Shown: piece by piece, positions 10,323 through 21,334 of the stretch
Layout of the letters: each line of letters starts with the position of its first letter
Position numbering within the stretch: the stretch's first letter is position 1
Source: Salticus scenicus
Taxonomy: Eukaryota; Arthropoda; Arachnida; Araneae; Salticidae
Assembly (NCBI GenBank): GCA_963930645.1
Contig: OZ005657.1
Coordinates: 52,726,653-52,790,652 of the forward strand
Reading direction: 5' to 3'
Length of the DNA: 64,000 bases
The notes under the pieces: model-generated
The model's database searches: none
Told to the model about the DNA's origin: nothing
Seen by the model: the letters and a program-made list of their open reading frames with translations, nothing else
Position numbers and translations under genes: made by a program

Positions 10323-10555
10323 AGGAGATTTAGGTCATGTATTTAACCATTAGTAAAATTTTGTGCCCTTCAAAAATTTCGTGCCCAGGGCACAAGCCCC
10401 GGGTGCCCGTGCGGTAATCAGGCCCTGAGGCACCCTGTATTGACAAAAATCTATACGTGATAGAGAAAAAGCGACTTCATTTTCGGTTTCAGCACACCAA
10501 AAACAAAGATCAGTCAAAATTATAAAATCAAAGTTTTGCATGTCGACCTGTGCTA
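9603..10555. mobile_element. Inverted-repeat element R1, copy 1, split by a hAT insertion
   Basis: A left arm (about 9603-9755) and a right arm (about 10436-10555) are imperfect reverse complements. Both contain GCTGAAACCGAAAATG, CTATCACGTATAGATTTTT and TCAACACAGG/TCAATACAGG. The same paired arrangement recurs at 55428-56490, which supports a real element of foldback type rather than two chance repeats. The space between the arms has been enlarged by a hAT element (9912-10427). A retroposon-like GTTTTACGTCGCACTAGTGC motif sits at about 9776-9799. No coding capacity seen, and ends and TSD are not defined. Confidence 0.6.
9904..10435. mobile_element. Non-autonomous hAT element (family 2), copy 1
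   Basis: The element 9912-10427 (516 bp) has ends CAGGGCCCGACTAAC and, inverted, CAGGGCCTGATTACC. It is flanked by the perfect 8-bp duplication AGGCACCC (9904-9911, 10428-10435). Removing it and one TSD copy joins the R1 right arm. The interior carries a C-run and an A-run near the left end (9966-10004) and a long A tract (about 10287-10320). A pogo-terminus-like motif, GATTATCGATGCTTCACTGTA, is also found in copy 2. Non-coding. Confidence 0.93.
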
Positions 10556-11434
10556 TTAGAGATAAGTGAATAATATAATTTACAAAAGTGTTCAAACTAA
10601 TGTTTTAAATAAGACTATTCTATCAAAATTTTCCTCCTGTTAATTTTCATATAGTTACACTTTGAATTTTTATACGACCCCTCTAGACAAATTTGGTCAA
10701 TTAGAAAGGTTTTTTATTCTAACATTAAAAGTAAAACCGCTTACCTGTATTTTAAAAATTGTGTGAGTTATGCTTAATTGAAAATTGAGTGCTGTGTATA
10801 TTAATCATAGCAAAATAAAAATGCAAATCTATGATTCGCAATAAAATGTATGTAATTATAAAACAATAAAATGTATGATAATATTTACATTAAAACCATT
10901 TTTGCTTGTTTAGGGTAGATTCACTATCCAATTACGTATTCTAATATATATATATATTTTTTTTTCTTTTAGTATTAAGTGTCAGTTTTTATTTGAATTA
11001 AAATAAATATTGCAAGTATGTATAATTTATTTCCAATTTTATCACACTACTCAGAACGACGTTCTAACGAATTAAATTTATTTGCTTATAAAACCATGCA
11101 TTTAATTTTTATTATCAGATAACACTGTTGAACTAAAAATTTCATTTTTACACAAGAAGCAAAATAGGAAGGAAAAAAAAAGTTCTAGAAATATGTTTTT
11201 GATAACTGTTTAAAATTTTATAAGATTTTTTAAAGCCTTTTTTTTTTTTTTTTTTAAATACATTCTATAAAGTATCTGTGTGTATGTATGTATGTATGTA
11301 TGTGTATATATATATATAAATTGTGTTTCCAAATTGCATATATATATGTTATTTATTCCGTAGTATTTTGACGCCCCCCCCCCTCTTTATTTAACATTAT
11401 TTTTATTGAAAAGTAAATTTTGTCTTCTTTAATT
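10556..11434. other. AT-rich non-coding DNA, no gene seen
   Basis: No gene. It holds simple repeats around 11279-11320, (GTAT)n then (TA)n, and short A/T tracts. Confidence 0.4.
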
Positions 11435-11513
11435 GTAATTACATATTTAAAGAAAATTACTCTACAAAGAATTTGGTGTGGATAATGAGCCGGTACTAAT
11501 AACTTCACGGGAT

Positions 11514-11551
<38 letters not shown>

Positions 11552-11560
11552 GGCATCTAC
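11435..11560. mobile_element. Half-copy of palindromic MITE family P
   Basis: The order GTAATTACATATT, GAAAATTACTCTAC, GGTGTGGATAA, then GGTACTAATAA resembles one half of the family at 18843, 20750, 36114, 36311 and 38593. It runs into a ~30 bp A tract (11518-11549). The other half is not clear. Confidence 0.4.
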
Positions 11561-11981
11561 GCAAATGAGAGGCCGCATGTAATGGAAATCTAAGGCTGCA
11601 TGAGTCCCACGGCTCATGGTAGGCAGTGTTTATCTGTGCCTGTTACGACTTTATTTAAAAAGCATTTGAGATTTTTTTGAAACGTCATCGTACTTTTGAT
11701 CGAAAAATTTCCATTATCAGTTTTGTATATGGACCCTGTTTTCATAGTAGAAAAAGCCTTTTAAGTGATACGGAAAGTGGCATATCCTTTTCCCCCCTAT
11801 ATTATACATTCACCTGATATTACAGATACACTAATACTTTTTTTTTTTTTTTTTTTTTTCTCTAATGATCTTGTTGGATGGAAAATAAAAACTTTGTAAT
11901 TGACAAAATTTGCATACAAGAGTCTATAAAAAGTAACTTTTTAAGAAATAATAAGCATATTTTGTTCTTAATATAGTATTC
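11561..11981. other. AT-rich spacer, no gene seen
   Basis: Nothing recognised apart from a T tract at 11839-11859. Confidence 0.35.
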
Positions 11982-12489
11982 CCTCTACCCAGTGCCCGAC
12001 TAACAAAATTTAATGCCCAGGGCACTTTCAATTTTCAGTGCCCCCCCCCCCCCCCCCAAAAAAAAAAAAGCCTCTATTTTATACTACGATTTATAGCAGG
12101 CGAGGCAGACTGACTGGAAAAAGTATTTGAACAAAAAAATTATCTGTTTCTGTTTTTAGCTTTAATAAAATTACTTCACTCAGCCAAATATAGGTGCTGC
12201 CGGATTATAAGTTTTTCCGGATTATCGATGCTTCACCGTACGTTAATTGTATAATTTCATCTATTTCAAATGATGTGATGTACAGTATCAATCAAGATTT
12301 TAAAATTTTATTCATAAAAAAGAAACAGTTGAATTAGAAAACGGGAAGGAAAAAAAAAAAAAAAAAAAAAAAAACTGGGGGATTTAGATCAGATTTTTTT
12401 AACCATTAGTAAAATTTTGTGCCCCTCAAATTCTGTGCCCAGGACACGAGCCCCGGGTGCTCGTGCGATAATCAGGCCCTGCCTCTACC
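11982..12489. mobile_element. Non-autonomous hAT element (family 2), copy 2
   Basis: The element 11990-12481 (492 bp) has ends CAGTGCCCGACTAAC and, inverted, CAGGGCCTGATTATC. It is flanked by the perfect 8-bp duplication CCTCTACC (11982-11989, 12482-12489). It is collinear with the copy at 9912-10427, including the C-run/A-run block, TTTATAGCAGGCGAG, the GGTGCTGCCGGATTATAAG block and the 3' A tract. Lengths of the homopolymers differ between copies. Non-coding. Confidence 0.93.
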
Positions 12490-12818
12490 TTATTTTGAGC
12501 ATTTTTTTCAATTTACATAGTCTACTTATGTATAACAGGTAAAGAATTAAAACGCGATTCATTCTTTTTGGGACAATGTATATAATATTAATGTAGTTTT
12601 TATTATAGTAATTTTCGTTCGCTTGCATGATATATAACGTACAAATAACGAAACAAAGCACTAAATAAGTATCTTGTTTATTTTTTTAATTTCGGAAATT
12701 AGCATGATCTAAAATTTAAAAAATAGCAATGATTTTATAAAAAAAAAAAAATCTAAACTTATAGGTGATTGTACTCCTCAATTTAAAAGCTTAGTTTACA
12801 ATGCTCTTATTTTTTGCA

Positions 12819-13420
12819 TATTAAGGAGACGCATCACAGCGGTCAATATGTGGTCAGTCACCCAAACCCCATACTAACCTATGGAAAAATAATTACTCAT
12901 TACATTATTATTTTTTATTATGTTTCACTATTCAGAAAATTTATAACCGTTAAATTAGTCATTTTTTCTACCATTATTATTATTCCTATCTTAAAGTTGT
13001 AAGATGAAATAAATTCACATTTAACAACTTCAATATAAAATAATAAAAATCCAAAAAATCAAATTTTGGAAAGTGACCAACTTATTATTCATAAATTTTC
13101 TGAATATGAAAATAGAATGAAAAAAAATACGTATTATGTTATGGAGATTATTTCCTCTAGTGTAATATAGGGGTTTGGCTAATTTTATCTCGTTTTTTAA
13201 AAATTGACAATTTTTTTTAGACTTTTAATATTTTAAGCTGCAAAATGCAAAATTCCCTTAAAATGAATTTTTTCCTTTTACAGCATTAAAAAATAAATTT
13301 GAAAAATTAAGAAAAATCAGTTTTTAAAAACAAAGCTCATTTAACAATCATGAAGTTTCTAACCGGGAAAACTGAATTTAAAAATATGTATTATGTAATA
13401 TAATGGGGTTAAATTCCATA
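12819..13420. mobile_element. Possible member of the TTAA/GG MITE family (diverged)
   Basis: The left part begins at TTAAGGAGACGCATCACAGC and includes CCTATGGAAAAATAATTACT, comparable to the ends of the element at 39273-39704. Further similarity of the type TAAGCTGCAAAATGCAAAATT lies inside (near 13237). The right end is too diverged to place, so coordinates are approximate. Confidence 0.3.
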
Positions 13421-14145
13421 TAAATCAGAGATCGGATAATCGTGATGCTCATGGACAGGGAGTCTTAAAAATGGATTCCGAACAACTGCTGTATACCTAA
13501 CCGGGAATCTAATTCCGCATTTGAAACCAGAATTAATTCGGTCAGCAGATAAGCCCCAGAATTTAAAGACTATCAATAATATAATCGGAATCTAATAAGG
13601 TTGTCTCATAAGCTGCAGATTGAAAGTAATCTATTACAACTTCTTGTAATGTATATCAATGTATATAAATTTGCACAATTTTCAAAACCAAGACACTGCA
13701 CATTTTATTTTTAATTTGATTAAACTTTCTACAATACTGATTAGAAATAAGTGCCCTTATAATCACCGTTAAACATTATTCTGGAAATTGAGTATGTCAA
13801 AGAAATTCCTTATATTCAGTAATTCAAGAATCTCAAAATTTATGAAAATGGTAATTCTTAATACTTATGCAGTCCATATACCATTTAAAGCCTCATGCTT
13901 TAGTCAAACAAATTTAGCCATTGCAGCTGTATATAAGACAATATTTTACCATAATCTGGTGCTTCATGAGGATTATGGCATAATGAATCAAATTATGGCT
14001 TTATGCGAGGCCCCAAATAGAAAATATGACGAATAAAAACCTTGTAAGCAAATGCAATAAAATTTAAAAAATAACGCAGAAATTTTTTATTAAGTCGCAC
14101 TTCTAACTCTCCTACCATTTTGAAGCAATGAACGCAAACGTACTG
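13421..14145. other. Unclassified DNA with one unrecognised 82-codon frame
   Basis: A plus-strand frame at 13788-14036 (starting MSMSKKFLIFSNSRISKF, ending APNRKYDE) contains no low-complexity run, but I do not recognise any domain in it. It has no clear upstream signal, and its DNA repeats GGCATAATGA/ATTATGGCTTTATG locally. It could be chance, part of a decayed element or an exon; nothing supports any of these strongly. Confidence 0.25.
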
Positions 14146-14199
14146 GTGAACAAAATTAAAGCAACAACCTGTTTTCTCGTTTTCTTCATTTGCACATTA

Positions 14200-14459
14200 T
14201 CTTATACTATTAAGTGAGCAATATTTGTATATATATATTTCACTGTTCTCGAAAACGGTAGCTCGGACAGTCACGAGATTTAACACAAATGTGCCCCCCG
14301 AAGGGTCATTGTGCACATCGAAGCCAGATTTTCGAATTTTTGATTAGTTTTTTCTTAAATAATTAAAATGTGAAAATAATAACCTTCTAATTTCTGATAA
14401 ATAAGCCATTTAAATTTTATCCATAATTTAATTGTTGCCAATTTTTTTTTCGACATAAT

Positions 14460-14490
<31 letters not shown>

Positions 14491-16827
14491 CGTACATTTA
14501 TTTAAAATGAGGAAAATAAATCAGAAAGATTAGAAAATAAATTAGAAATATCAGTCGTATCGTTACAAATAAGATACCAAATGAAAGGGAAAATTTTTGT
14601 GAATCCGATGCATTAAACAGCTTATCAATCGGACAATTAGATTTTTTTAAAATTAACTAAAGTATGAATTTTAGGTGGCAACAGCAGAAGATTGTATGAA
14701 AACCGTTAGGAGAAAAAAAAAAATAAAAAATCTGCTTCACATTTAGTCACATGTTTTTGAAGTGGGATTAAAAACTGCAGTTTTCAAATTCTTTTAAATT
14801 TTCTCTTACAAACACAAAAATATAATATACAGCCTGTACCCCACAAGACCAACTTGCATTTCAAACTTCATCAATTTTTGGTTAATAAACAAAAAAGTTT
14901 TTTTTTTTTTTTTTTTTTCCAAATTAAGTTTTATTCTAACTTCGAAAAGATTTATGTGATCATAGATATAATAATATATATAGATCTATCATCCCCATAT
15001 TATCGTGCAAAGATTTTTGATGCCGAAAAAAAACCTTTGGAATTATCCATTAAGTGGTATTGAAAAAAAAAAAAAGGAAAAAAAGAAAAATGAATTAAAC
15101 TATATCTGGAGTTTTTCATTCACCTTTAGTAAGTAAATTATTCATGAATTTTATTTTCTAAAATATTCGTGTGTATTCCCGTGTGTATTCACTCGGGGAA
15201 GGACTGCCATATTTTGGTAAAATCGTCTTTTTTTTCCGAGTGAAAAGGAATCACTTTTTTTCTCCCCAATGATCAATCTATATATTATTACTATATCTAT
15301 GTATGTGATACGATACATTAAGAATTTGGGTTTTAAGTTTTTTTTAAATAGATTGTTTAAACTTTATGAACCATATTTTTATTTTATTAGTTTCATTAAT
15401 AGATCCTGATGGGCGATTTTTTAAATTTTGGTGTTGAAGTACACCGAACGTTTTTCGACAAGAAGTTTAATATAGCTACAGCCATTTTAATCTAAGTAGC
15501 GCATCAAAATATATAAAAACATAAATGATTTATTTTTACACAACATTTACAGAAAAAATGCAGTTTTAAAGATAGGAAATGTATTTCAACAAGCACTATT
15601 TTAAACCTAAACACCATTAAAAATATAAGCAGAATATGAAAGATTCTTATGTATAAACAAAAAAGAGTATGATAAAATTATTAGCAAACTAGTCTTCCCC
15701 TTTTCATACAAAAAAAAAAAAAAAAAAAAATCCATCGCTAATATGGCGACAAAAATTTAAAAGCCGCCAATGGAGCGGCATAATAAAGTTGTGTAGCACG
15801 ATAATGTTTACCTATTTATTTATTTTTTTATATAATAATCACTATGCTAATTTATCATACAAACAAATGAGCCTCCGTGTGTTACTGCACTTGCACGCTG
15901 TCGAACAGAAATATTTGAATAATTCAAATTAATATTTAAATAAATAAATAAAAATATGTTTAATGGGAAATATAAAAAGAAAAAGATTAGTTGTCTAAAA
16001 TACGGCAGAAATAGCGCTCATAGCATATTGTTACAAGGGATTAAGTCATTGTTACAATGGATTAAATCTAAAATGGTGACAAAAATTCAAAAGTCGCCAA
16101 AGAGAACTATATTAACCCTTTGCGGCGCAAGACAATTCTAATCATTTAAATTATACTGCCACCGGAATTCATCAACTAAATTAAACTAAAAGAAATTTTA
16201 AATTTTAAGGTTAAAAAAACCGGCCTTTTCTGATATGTTATAAACGTAAATTTTTGATAAAACATTTCCGGGATGAATTTTTGCAGCTGGATCTTAAATT
16301 TTGCGTCCTCGCAGCGAGGACACCGCGCGTTAAGGGGTTAAGGCTGTACTATCAAGTTTACAAACCATGAATTATATATAAACACAAAAAATTGTCTCAT
16401 GCGACAAACGTAGCCGGTCACAGCATATTGTAATATTTGGCGTGAAATTGCTGTCATTTTATGGTTAATTGGATAAACAAAATAAACATAGGAAATAACG
16501 TAAAAGCAAATATGTGCACCACGTATAGTGTTGTTCACATGCAACTGGGATTCAAATATAAAAGGGAAACTCCAATTTTTTCGATACTGTCTATTTCGAA
16601 ACTGTTATATAATAAGCACCTAAATGGAAGCTCATTGGTAAACCATTGTCGCAGGTAATAGAGACAAGCGCCCGAGTTGCAGTGGATGACCAAATCGCTG
16701 CCGAAGGCAGCAGGGACCTGAAGCGAACTTTTGAACAATTTCAGTAATTAATTTTATTTTTATAAAGCTATATAGAAAAGAGTTTCCTTTAAATTTAGTG
16801 ACCAGCGAAGCGGGCAAAGCCTGCTAG
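14200..16827 (+). mobile_element. Non-autonomous Helitron, 2.6 kb, between host A and T
   Basis: The 5' end is TCTTATACTATTAAGTGAGC followed by an AT-rich stretch and TCTCGAAAACGG. The 3' end is CAGCGAAGCGGGCAAAGCCT GCTAG, with a potential small hairpin (GGC-AAA-GCC) just before the CTAG terminus. Helitrons characteristically start TC, end CTRR and insert between A and T without TSD; all three hold here (A at 14199, T at 16828). The 3' end is nearly identical to that of the second Helitron at 52197-53032. The interior has no replication-initiator or helicase gene but carries a TTAA MITE (16112-16341), several A/T tracts and a short repeated motif, ATGGCGACAAAAATTTAAAA (near 15742) and a variant near 16075. 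Confidence 0.82.
16112..16341. mobile_element. TTAA-flanked MITE (piggyBac-like), nested in the Helitron
   Basis: The element 16116-16337 (222 bp) lies between TTAA at 16112-16115 and 16338-16341. The left end CCCTTTGCGGCGC and the right end, inverted, CCCCTTAACGCGCGG are similar but not identical. A hairpin-like GCGTCCTCGCAGCGAGGACA lies just inside the right end, and a closely related right end occurs at 26549-26597. Confidence 0.7.
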
Positions 16828-17621
16828 TTTTTAACAAATAAACACATGAACATAAAATTTGGATGGCCTATTCGTTATATTATTAACCGAATTTTATGTA
16901 ACTTTAGCATAATTTTTAAGCTAATAAATATTCATTTTTCTCTCAAAAGTAAGCTTTGGAAAAAATGAAACATATCAATAATTTTTAGAAAGAACACTTT
17001 ATGAAAAATGGTCATAAGGATGCCTTACGAATAAGTGAAGACGCACACGCATTCATATGTTAGATTACAACCAAATCTTTCTCCCTGTATTCACTATGTT
17101 TCTTATTTTTTCTTCTTTTTTTTCGCATGTGAATAGCTCTAAAAAATATACATACAAACATAAAAATTGAATAAGATGTTCATTATAAAACAACTATTTA
17201 TCGACATTTTTATTATTCTGGTGATGCTCATAGTTTACAAATTATTAATTATATATATATTTTTTTAAAGTCCATTATAAAAGTAAAAGAAAAGTTAATA
17301 CAGAAAACAAAATCGAGATTTAGTTTAACATTTCAAGGCATGCGCATCTTTGCCTATCTCTAATGCATCCTTAACACCACTTTTCAATTAAGTGTTCTTT
17401 CCTAAAATTATTGAAATTTTTCATTTTTTCCAAAGCTTACTTTTGAGAGAAAACTGAATATTTATTAGCTTAAAAATTATTCTTATGCTAAAGTTACATA
17501 AAATTCAGTTAATAATATGATAACGAACAAGCCATCCAAATTTATGTTCATATGTTTAAAATTTATGTGCAAAAGAAGAGAACGAGAAAACAGGTTGTTT
17601 TAATTTTTGTCCACCAGTGTA

Positions 17622-18842
17622 TTTTAGAGAATTAGGTGATTAACATATTTTCGGTGACTGATAAACAAAAGAACACAAATAATTCCATCCTCTATAGCAG
17701 TGCAGATTTAAATAATTTAAAAATTCGAAGGCACTAACAATCCAGTAACAAGATTTCATGATACGATTTCCAACACGTTAGCCCGACATGTTGGATTTAA
17801 TCAAAGAAATCGGGAATATCTGCTCTATTGCAACGGGAGCGATTTATTTATCCCCTGGTGTTTATTGTTACATTTTACAGCTAAAATGTAATAAAATACT
17901 GCGAAATTGTTTACTTCTAATTTCTGTTTTTCTTGTAAAATGTTTATATTACGTAAAAACATTAAAAGCAATTTTGTTGAACACGTTTTCGCCAACATTT
18001 TCAATGTAACATTTTAATCAATGGTTGAAGTGCTTATTAACTGCGAAATAAGAAATATTTTAAAAAAAAAAAACATACTGATACGTATGCATGAAAAACT
18101 TTTTGAATCTTTTTACAGGAAGAAAAATGAAATATCACATGCAGAAATGGAAGAGCTAATTAAAAAAGATATTCAAAATCCAAGAATGAAAACATACATT
18201 AAAATAATACTTTTTCAGGGGCAGTGACTGATCATTGTATGCAGATAGGTGAGGTTATTATATCTGTAAGCCTAAAGCCAAACAAATTACAGGTATCAGT
18301 GCCTAGTTCACCTAAACCGGACTTAACGAATGATACATAGAAAAATACTAACTTACATTTTTTACCCCCAATCAGATTTGTTTATGAAAAGTGTTAACAT
18401 AAGAAGTTTAACTTAGTAATTGAAAGTAGAAATATTACAATTCATAAAAACTAATAGTCTTTATATATATATAACTAAAATCCAAACTAAAAATAAAGCT
18501 ATTAATGTCTGGTTTAAATTTAATCGATATCAATATTAAATTCCTTGTTGAAATGAACTCTATATAATGTAACGTGAAATGTTGACTGTAGCTCTTAGAA
18601 TAAAAAATAAAGAAGCGCTTATACCCCCTCCCCCCCCCATCACACACAGAGGGGGATTAATTTTTATTTAATTTTTTTTTTTTTTTAATGCATATCTTTC
18701 AGCAAAAACAACAATAAAATGTTTTCAGAACTTTATTTTCTTTGAATGTTTATGAATGAATGCACAGAATAAAATATAGAAATTACACTTTTTGCAGATA
18801 GATTAAGTTGCATCTTTTGTCAGACATACTTAATTTAACACC
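17622..18842. other. Unclassified DNA with two short unrecognised frames
   Basis: Plus-strand frames at 17788-18009 (73 codons, partly hydrophobic) and 18021-18227 (68 codons, Lys/Glu/Ile-rich, with EEMELIKKDI-like charged sequence) lie close together. I do not recognise either. An A-run near 18063-18072 interrupts the second. A C-run (18624-18637) and T tract (18671-18686) follow. No evidence that these are genes. Confidence 0.25.
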
Positions 18843-19037
18843 ATATAGCTGCCAACAATTTTAATTTGCGTTGTTAGTACCTGCCTTTTTTCGCACCACA
18901 TTTTTTGAAGAATAATTTTCTTCTGATGCAATCTTAATGATTTATATTGGAGAAAATTATTCTACAAAAAATGCGATGTGAAAAAAGGGCAGGTGCTAAC
19001 AACACTACGAAATAAATTAGAAATGTTGGCAGCTATG
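18843..19037. mobile_element. Palindromic MITE family P, copy 1
   Basis: A ~195 bp imperfect palindrome. The outer arms are ATAGCTGCCAACA and TGTTGGCAGCTAT, and the inner arms GTTGTTAGTACCTGCC and GGCAGGTGCTAACAAC, then TTTTTTCGCACCACATTTTTT with its inverted counterpart. The centre lies near 18940. It shares the inner GTTAGTACC(T/C)GCC-type motif with other family P members. The target site is not clear at this copy. Non-coding. Confidence 0.75.
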
Positions 19038-19934
19038 TTTAATCCCTCTAAAAATATATGCTGTTTAAAAATTAAAAATAAAATAAAAAGGCGTTATACA
19101 ATAAAATTTAATGTAACAATTTACTTTAAAAAGTTATTCTCTACAAACAATAGCGGAAAGAATGCTAGATAAATTTTCTGGAGTGGAGATAAAAGTACAA
19201 CAAAGCTTAATTCCTCCCAGGTATTAAATTCTATGATGTTATCTTTTGTTCATTTTAACTTCATTGTTCTTAACACAATTGATTTACATTGCATAAGTAA
19301 TTGAATTGAGAGAAATCGAAGCCTCATTTTCAAATAGCTTTCAAGTCTTTAATTACAGACTTTAGTGCTTAGTTTTTGGACATTAAATTATCGCTATAAA
19401 GTCTTAAATCTCATATCCGAAGGCTTCTTTCCTTTCTTTGGCAAATTAGCATTTCAAAGAAGTTAATAGTTGGAACTCTCAATATTTAATATTGGAAAAA
19501 AAAAGTATGCATTTAAAGATTGATTTAAGAAATTGTTTTACAGTTTTTATTGCAGTTTATCTTGGAAGAATCACACTTCATTTAAAAAAAAAATTCAAAA
19601 CATTTATAAGTCTAGAGTCAAATACACTTTTATTTACTTAATAGTCGTCTGTAGAACATCCATCTCCCCCCCCCCCCCCCCGACTATTAACGGATTTTTT
19701 TTTTTTTTTTCAATGCCCAAAAGTGACACTGAAGTTTCAAGTGTAATATTTATAAAATACATGAACTTTACTATTAAAAAAAAGGGGGGGGGGATGGGAG
19801 TCGTGCACTTAAATAAACGCTATGAATGGACGTATTTCAAAGACACCCATTTCTACTTATCAAAACTATCACCTCCCCCCCCCCTTCCCAATCCTCACGA
19901 TCAAAATATGTGTTGTGTAAATATCGCACCTCCG
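19038..19934. other. AT-rich DNA with poly-C/poly-G runs, no gene seen
   Basis: A 199-codon frame begins at 19533 and runs across C-runs (19668-19681, 19874-19884 and 20041-20054), a T-run and a G-run, giving Pro, Phe and Gly stretches. Its last part lies in a dispersed repeat, R2. It looks like frame luck in low-complexity DNA rather than a gene. Confidence 0.5.
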
Positions 19935-20205
19935 GCGAGAAAAAATGACAAGTCAGAAATTGGCAATTTTGATTTTGTCATTAAAAATGTGTATGAAGTA
20001 CCCGAACGTGCACAAAAAGAATTGTATCTATTTTACACTTGCCCCCCCCCCCCCAAGAGAAGTCAGTTGTGTCAGTTTTATTGTAGGATAGTTAATGCTT
20101 TATCATTATCTTTAATTTTTCTTAAATCCTGAATTTTTAAATTGTGTCACATTTCTGCGACAGATACTTTCTTTTCTTTATTTGTAGAGATAACGTTTAA
20201 TTTCT
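19935..20205 (+). repeat. Dispersed repeat R2, copy 1
   Basis: Homologous by eye to 29008-29285 in the same orientation. Shared blocks include ATTAAAAATGTGTATGAAGT, CGTGCACAAAAAG/CGTGCACGAAAAG, CAGTTGTGTCAGTTTTATTG-like sequence and TTAATGCTTTATC. A C-run in this copy (20041-20054) replaces a different sequence in the other. Element type unknown. Confidence 0.6.
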
Positions 20206-20747
20206 AGATTTAATTTTCAACACTATCTCTTTTTGAACAAGAATGCGTTTAATAAATACAACCTTTCATTAATCTGAGTTAAAGCTTAATGACAAATGCT
20301 CACGTGCTTGACTGTCATTGTATATTAATGTCAGACTAATGAAGTTGAAATGTCTTCCGCCTTTCGAGTCTCGAAATTTCGAGAGGAAGTTCGCCAGCTC
20401 AGAAATTTACTCCGCCACAATTCAAAATAAGGATGCATCATCTTATGATAACGTTATTTATGTAGTTCCTGTCTCAAAAAGTGTCGATATTATCTTCTTT
20501 GTCACGATTGTTTTTATAATAAGATTGAAGGATAAAACATTTGTAATGTACACATGTAAATGAGAAAAAAGCCCATAATTTGAAATATTTGACAAAAAAT
20601 ACTCTTTCTTGACTAATCCTCCTTTAATCAGAATCAAAATTTATCTTTTGTTAGATTTTACCAATCTCGAATGGAAATAGATTCATTAGGCAACAGCCTT
20701 TGTATCGCACCACGGCAATTAAAGCCACAACTCAAAAATTTAGTATT
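20206..20747. other. AT-rich spacer, no gene seen
   Basis: A short frame at 20318-20563 shows no recognisable domain. Nothing else identified. Confidence 0.35.
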
Positions 20748-20951
20748 TACATACTTGCCAACCATCACATTATGGAACCGTACAATTTTTAGCATCCGCC
20801 TTTTTTTCCACACCAGTCATTTTTTAAAGTAAATTTATTCTTATTTATTCGTAACAACATTTGAAGAGAATTACTCTAAAAATAAAGTGGTGTGAAAAAA
20901 GGGGCGTTAACAATTGTACGGTAATTACTGAGATTAGTTGGCAAGTATGTA
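20748..20951. mobile_element. Palindromic MITE family P, copy 2, TA-flanked
   Basis: The element 20750-20949 (200 bp) has inverted ends CATACTTGCCAAC and GTTGGCAAGTATG, bordered by TA on both sides. Inner arms include CCGTACAATTTTTAGCATCC/GTTAACAATTGTACGG and TTTTTTTCCACACCA/TGGTGTGAAAAAAG. The TA border suggests a Tc1/mariner-type origin for the whole family. Confidence 0.8.
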
Positions 20952-21118
20952 TTTGATAAAAATAAGTTGAAAGATATCGATAAAAGCACTGATTGGCCAA
21001 CAATAAATCTGACAACTGCCTCTCAGGTGGATAAATTAAGAGAGATGTAAAATGCTTTGCGTGCATGTTGCGACACATTCCATACACATTTTTTAATTAC
21101 AAGCTCAAAATTTTTTGA

Positions 21119-21152
21119 TGTGTCACTCAAAAAATAATTTTTGAGTGGCACA
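21119..21152. repeat. Perfect-looking hairpin inverted repeat
   Basis: GTGTCACTCAAAAA is followed, after a 4-base ATAA loop, by TTTTTGAGTGGCAC: a 14-bp stem with one mismatch. Isolated; it may be a terminator-like chance hairpin or the centre of a decayed foldback element. Confidence 0.6.
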
Positions 21153-21334
21153 AATTATTTGATAAAAGCAACAAATTATTTAATGATGAAAAAATAATTT
21201 TCCGACGGATTGCGAAGTGTTAAAAACAGTTTCAAATATTTCAAAACTATTGTACTCAAATACGACTGTACTCTTGAAAACCACATACTGTTACCATTTC
21301 GAAAGTAAATTTTTACATGGCTATTTTTATTTAT

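Larger units (their letters stand above)
14146..17621. mobile_element. Tc1/mariner-type foldback element (copy B), split by a Helitron
   Basis: The left terminal part (14146-14199) contains CTGGTGAACAAAATTAAAG and ACAACCTGTTTTCTCGTTTT. The rest (16828-17621) ends in the inverted form, AAACAGGTTGTTTTAATTTT then GTCCACCAGTG before TA. Together they match the intact copy at 42213-43078. The arms (about 16840-17130 and 17330-17590) are long imperfect reverse complements around a short loop. A Helitron (14200-16827) occupies the gap. Removing it restores GCACATTA joined to TTTTTAACAAATAAAC, which matches the intact copy. Non-coding. Confidence 0.8.

Noticed and set aside
13788..14036. An 82-codon frame as a gene
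   Set aside because: No recognisable domain, no clear promoter or splice context, and frames of this length are expected by chance; kept only as an unclassified region.
19533..20132. A 199-codon open frame as a gene
   Set aside because: It runs through C-, G- and T-runs (Pro, Gly, Phe stretches) and ends inside dispersed repeat R2, whose second copy does not keep the frame.
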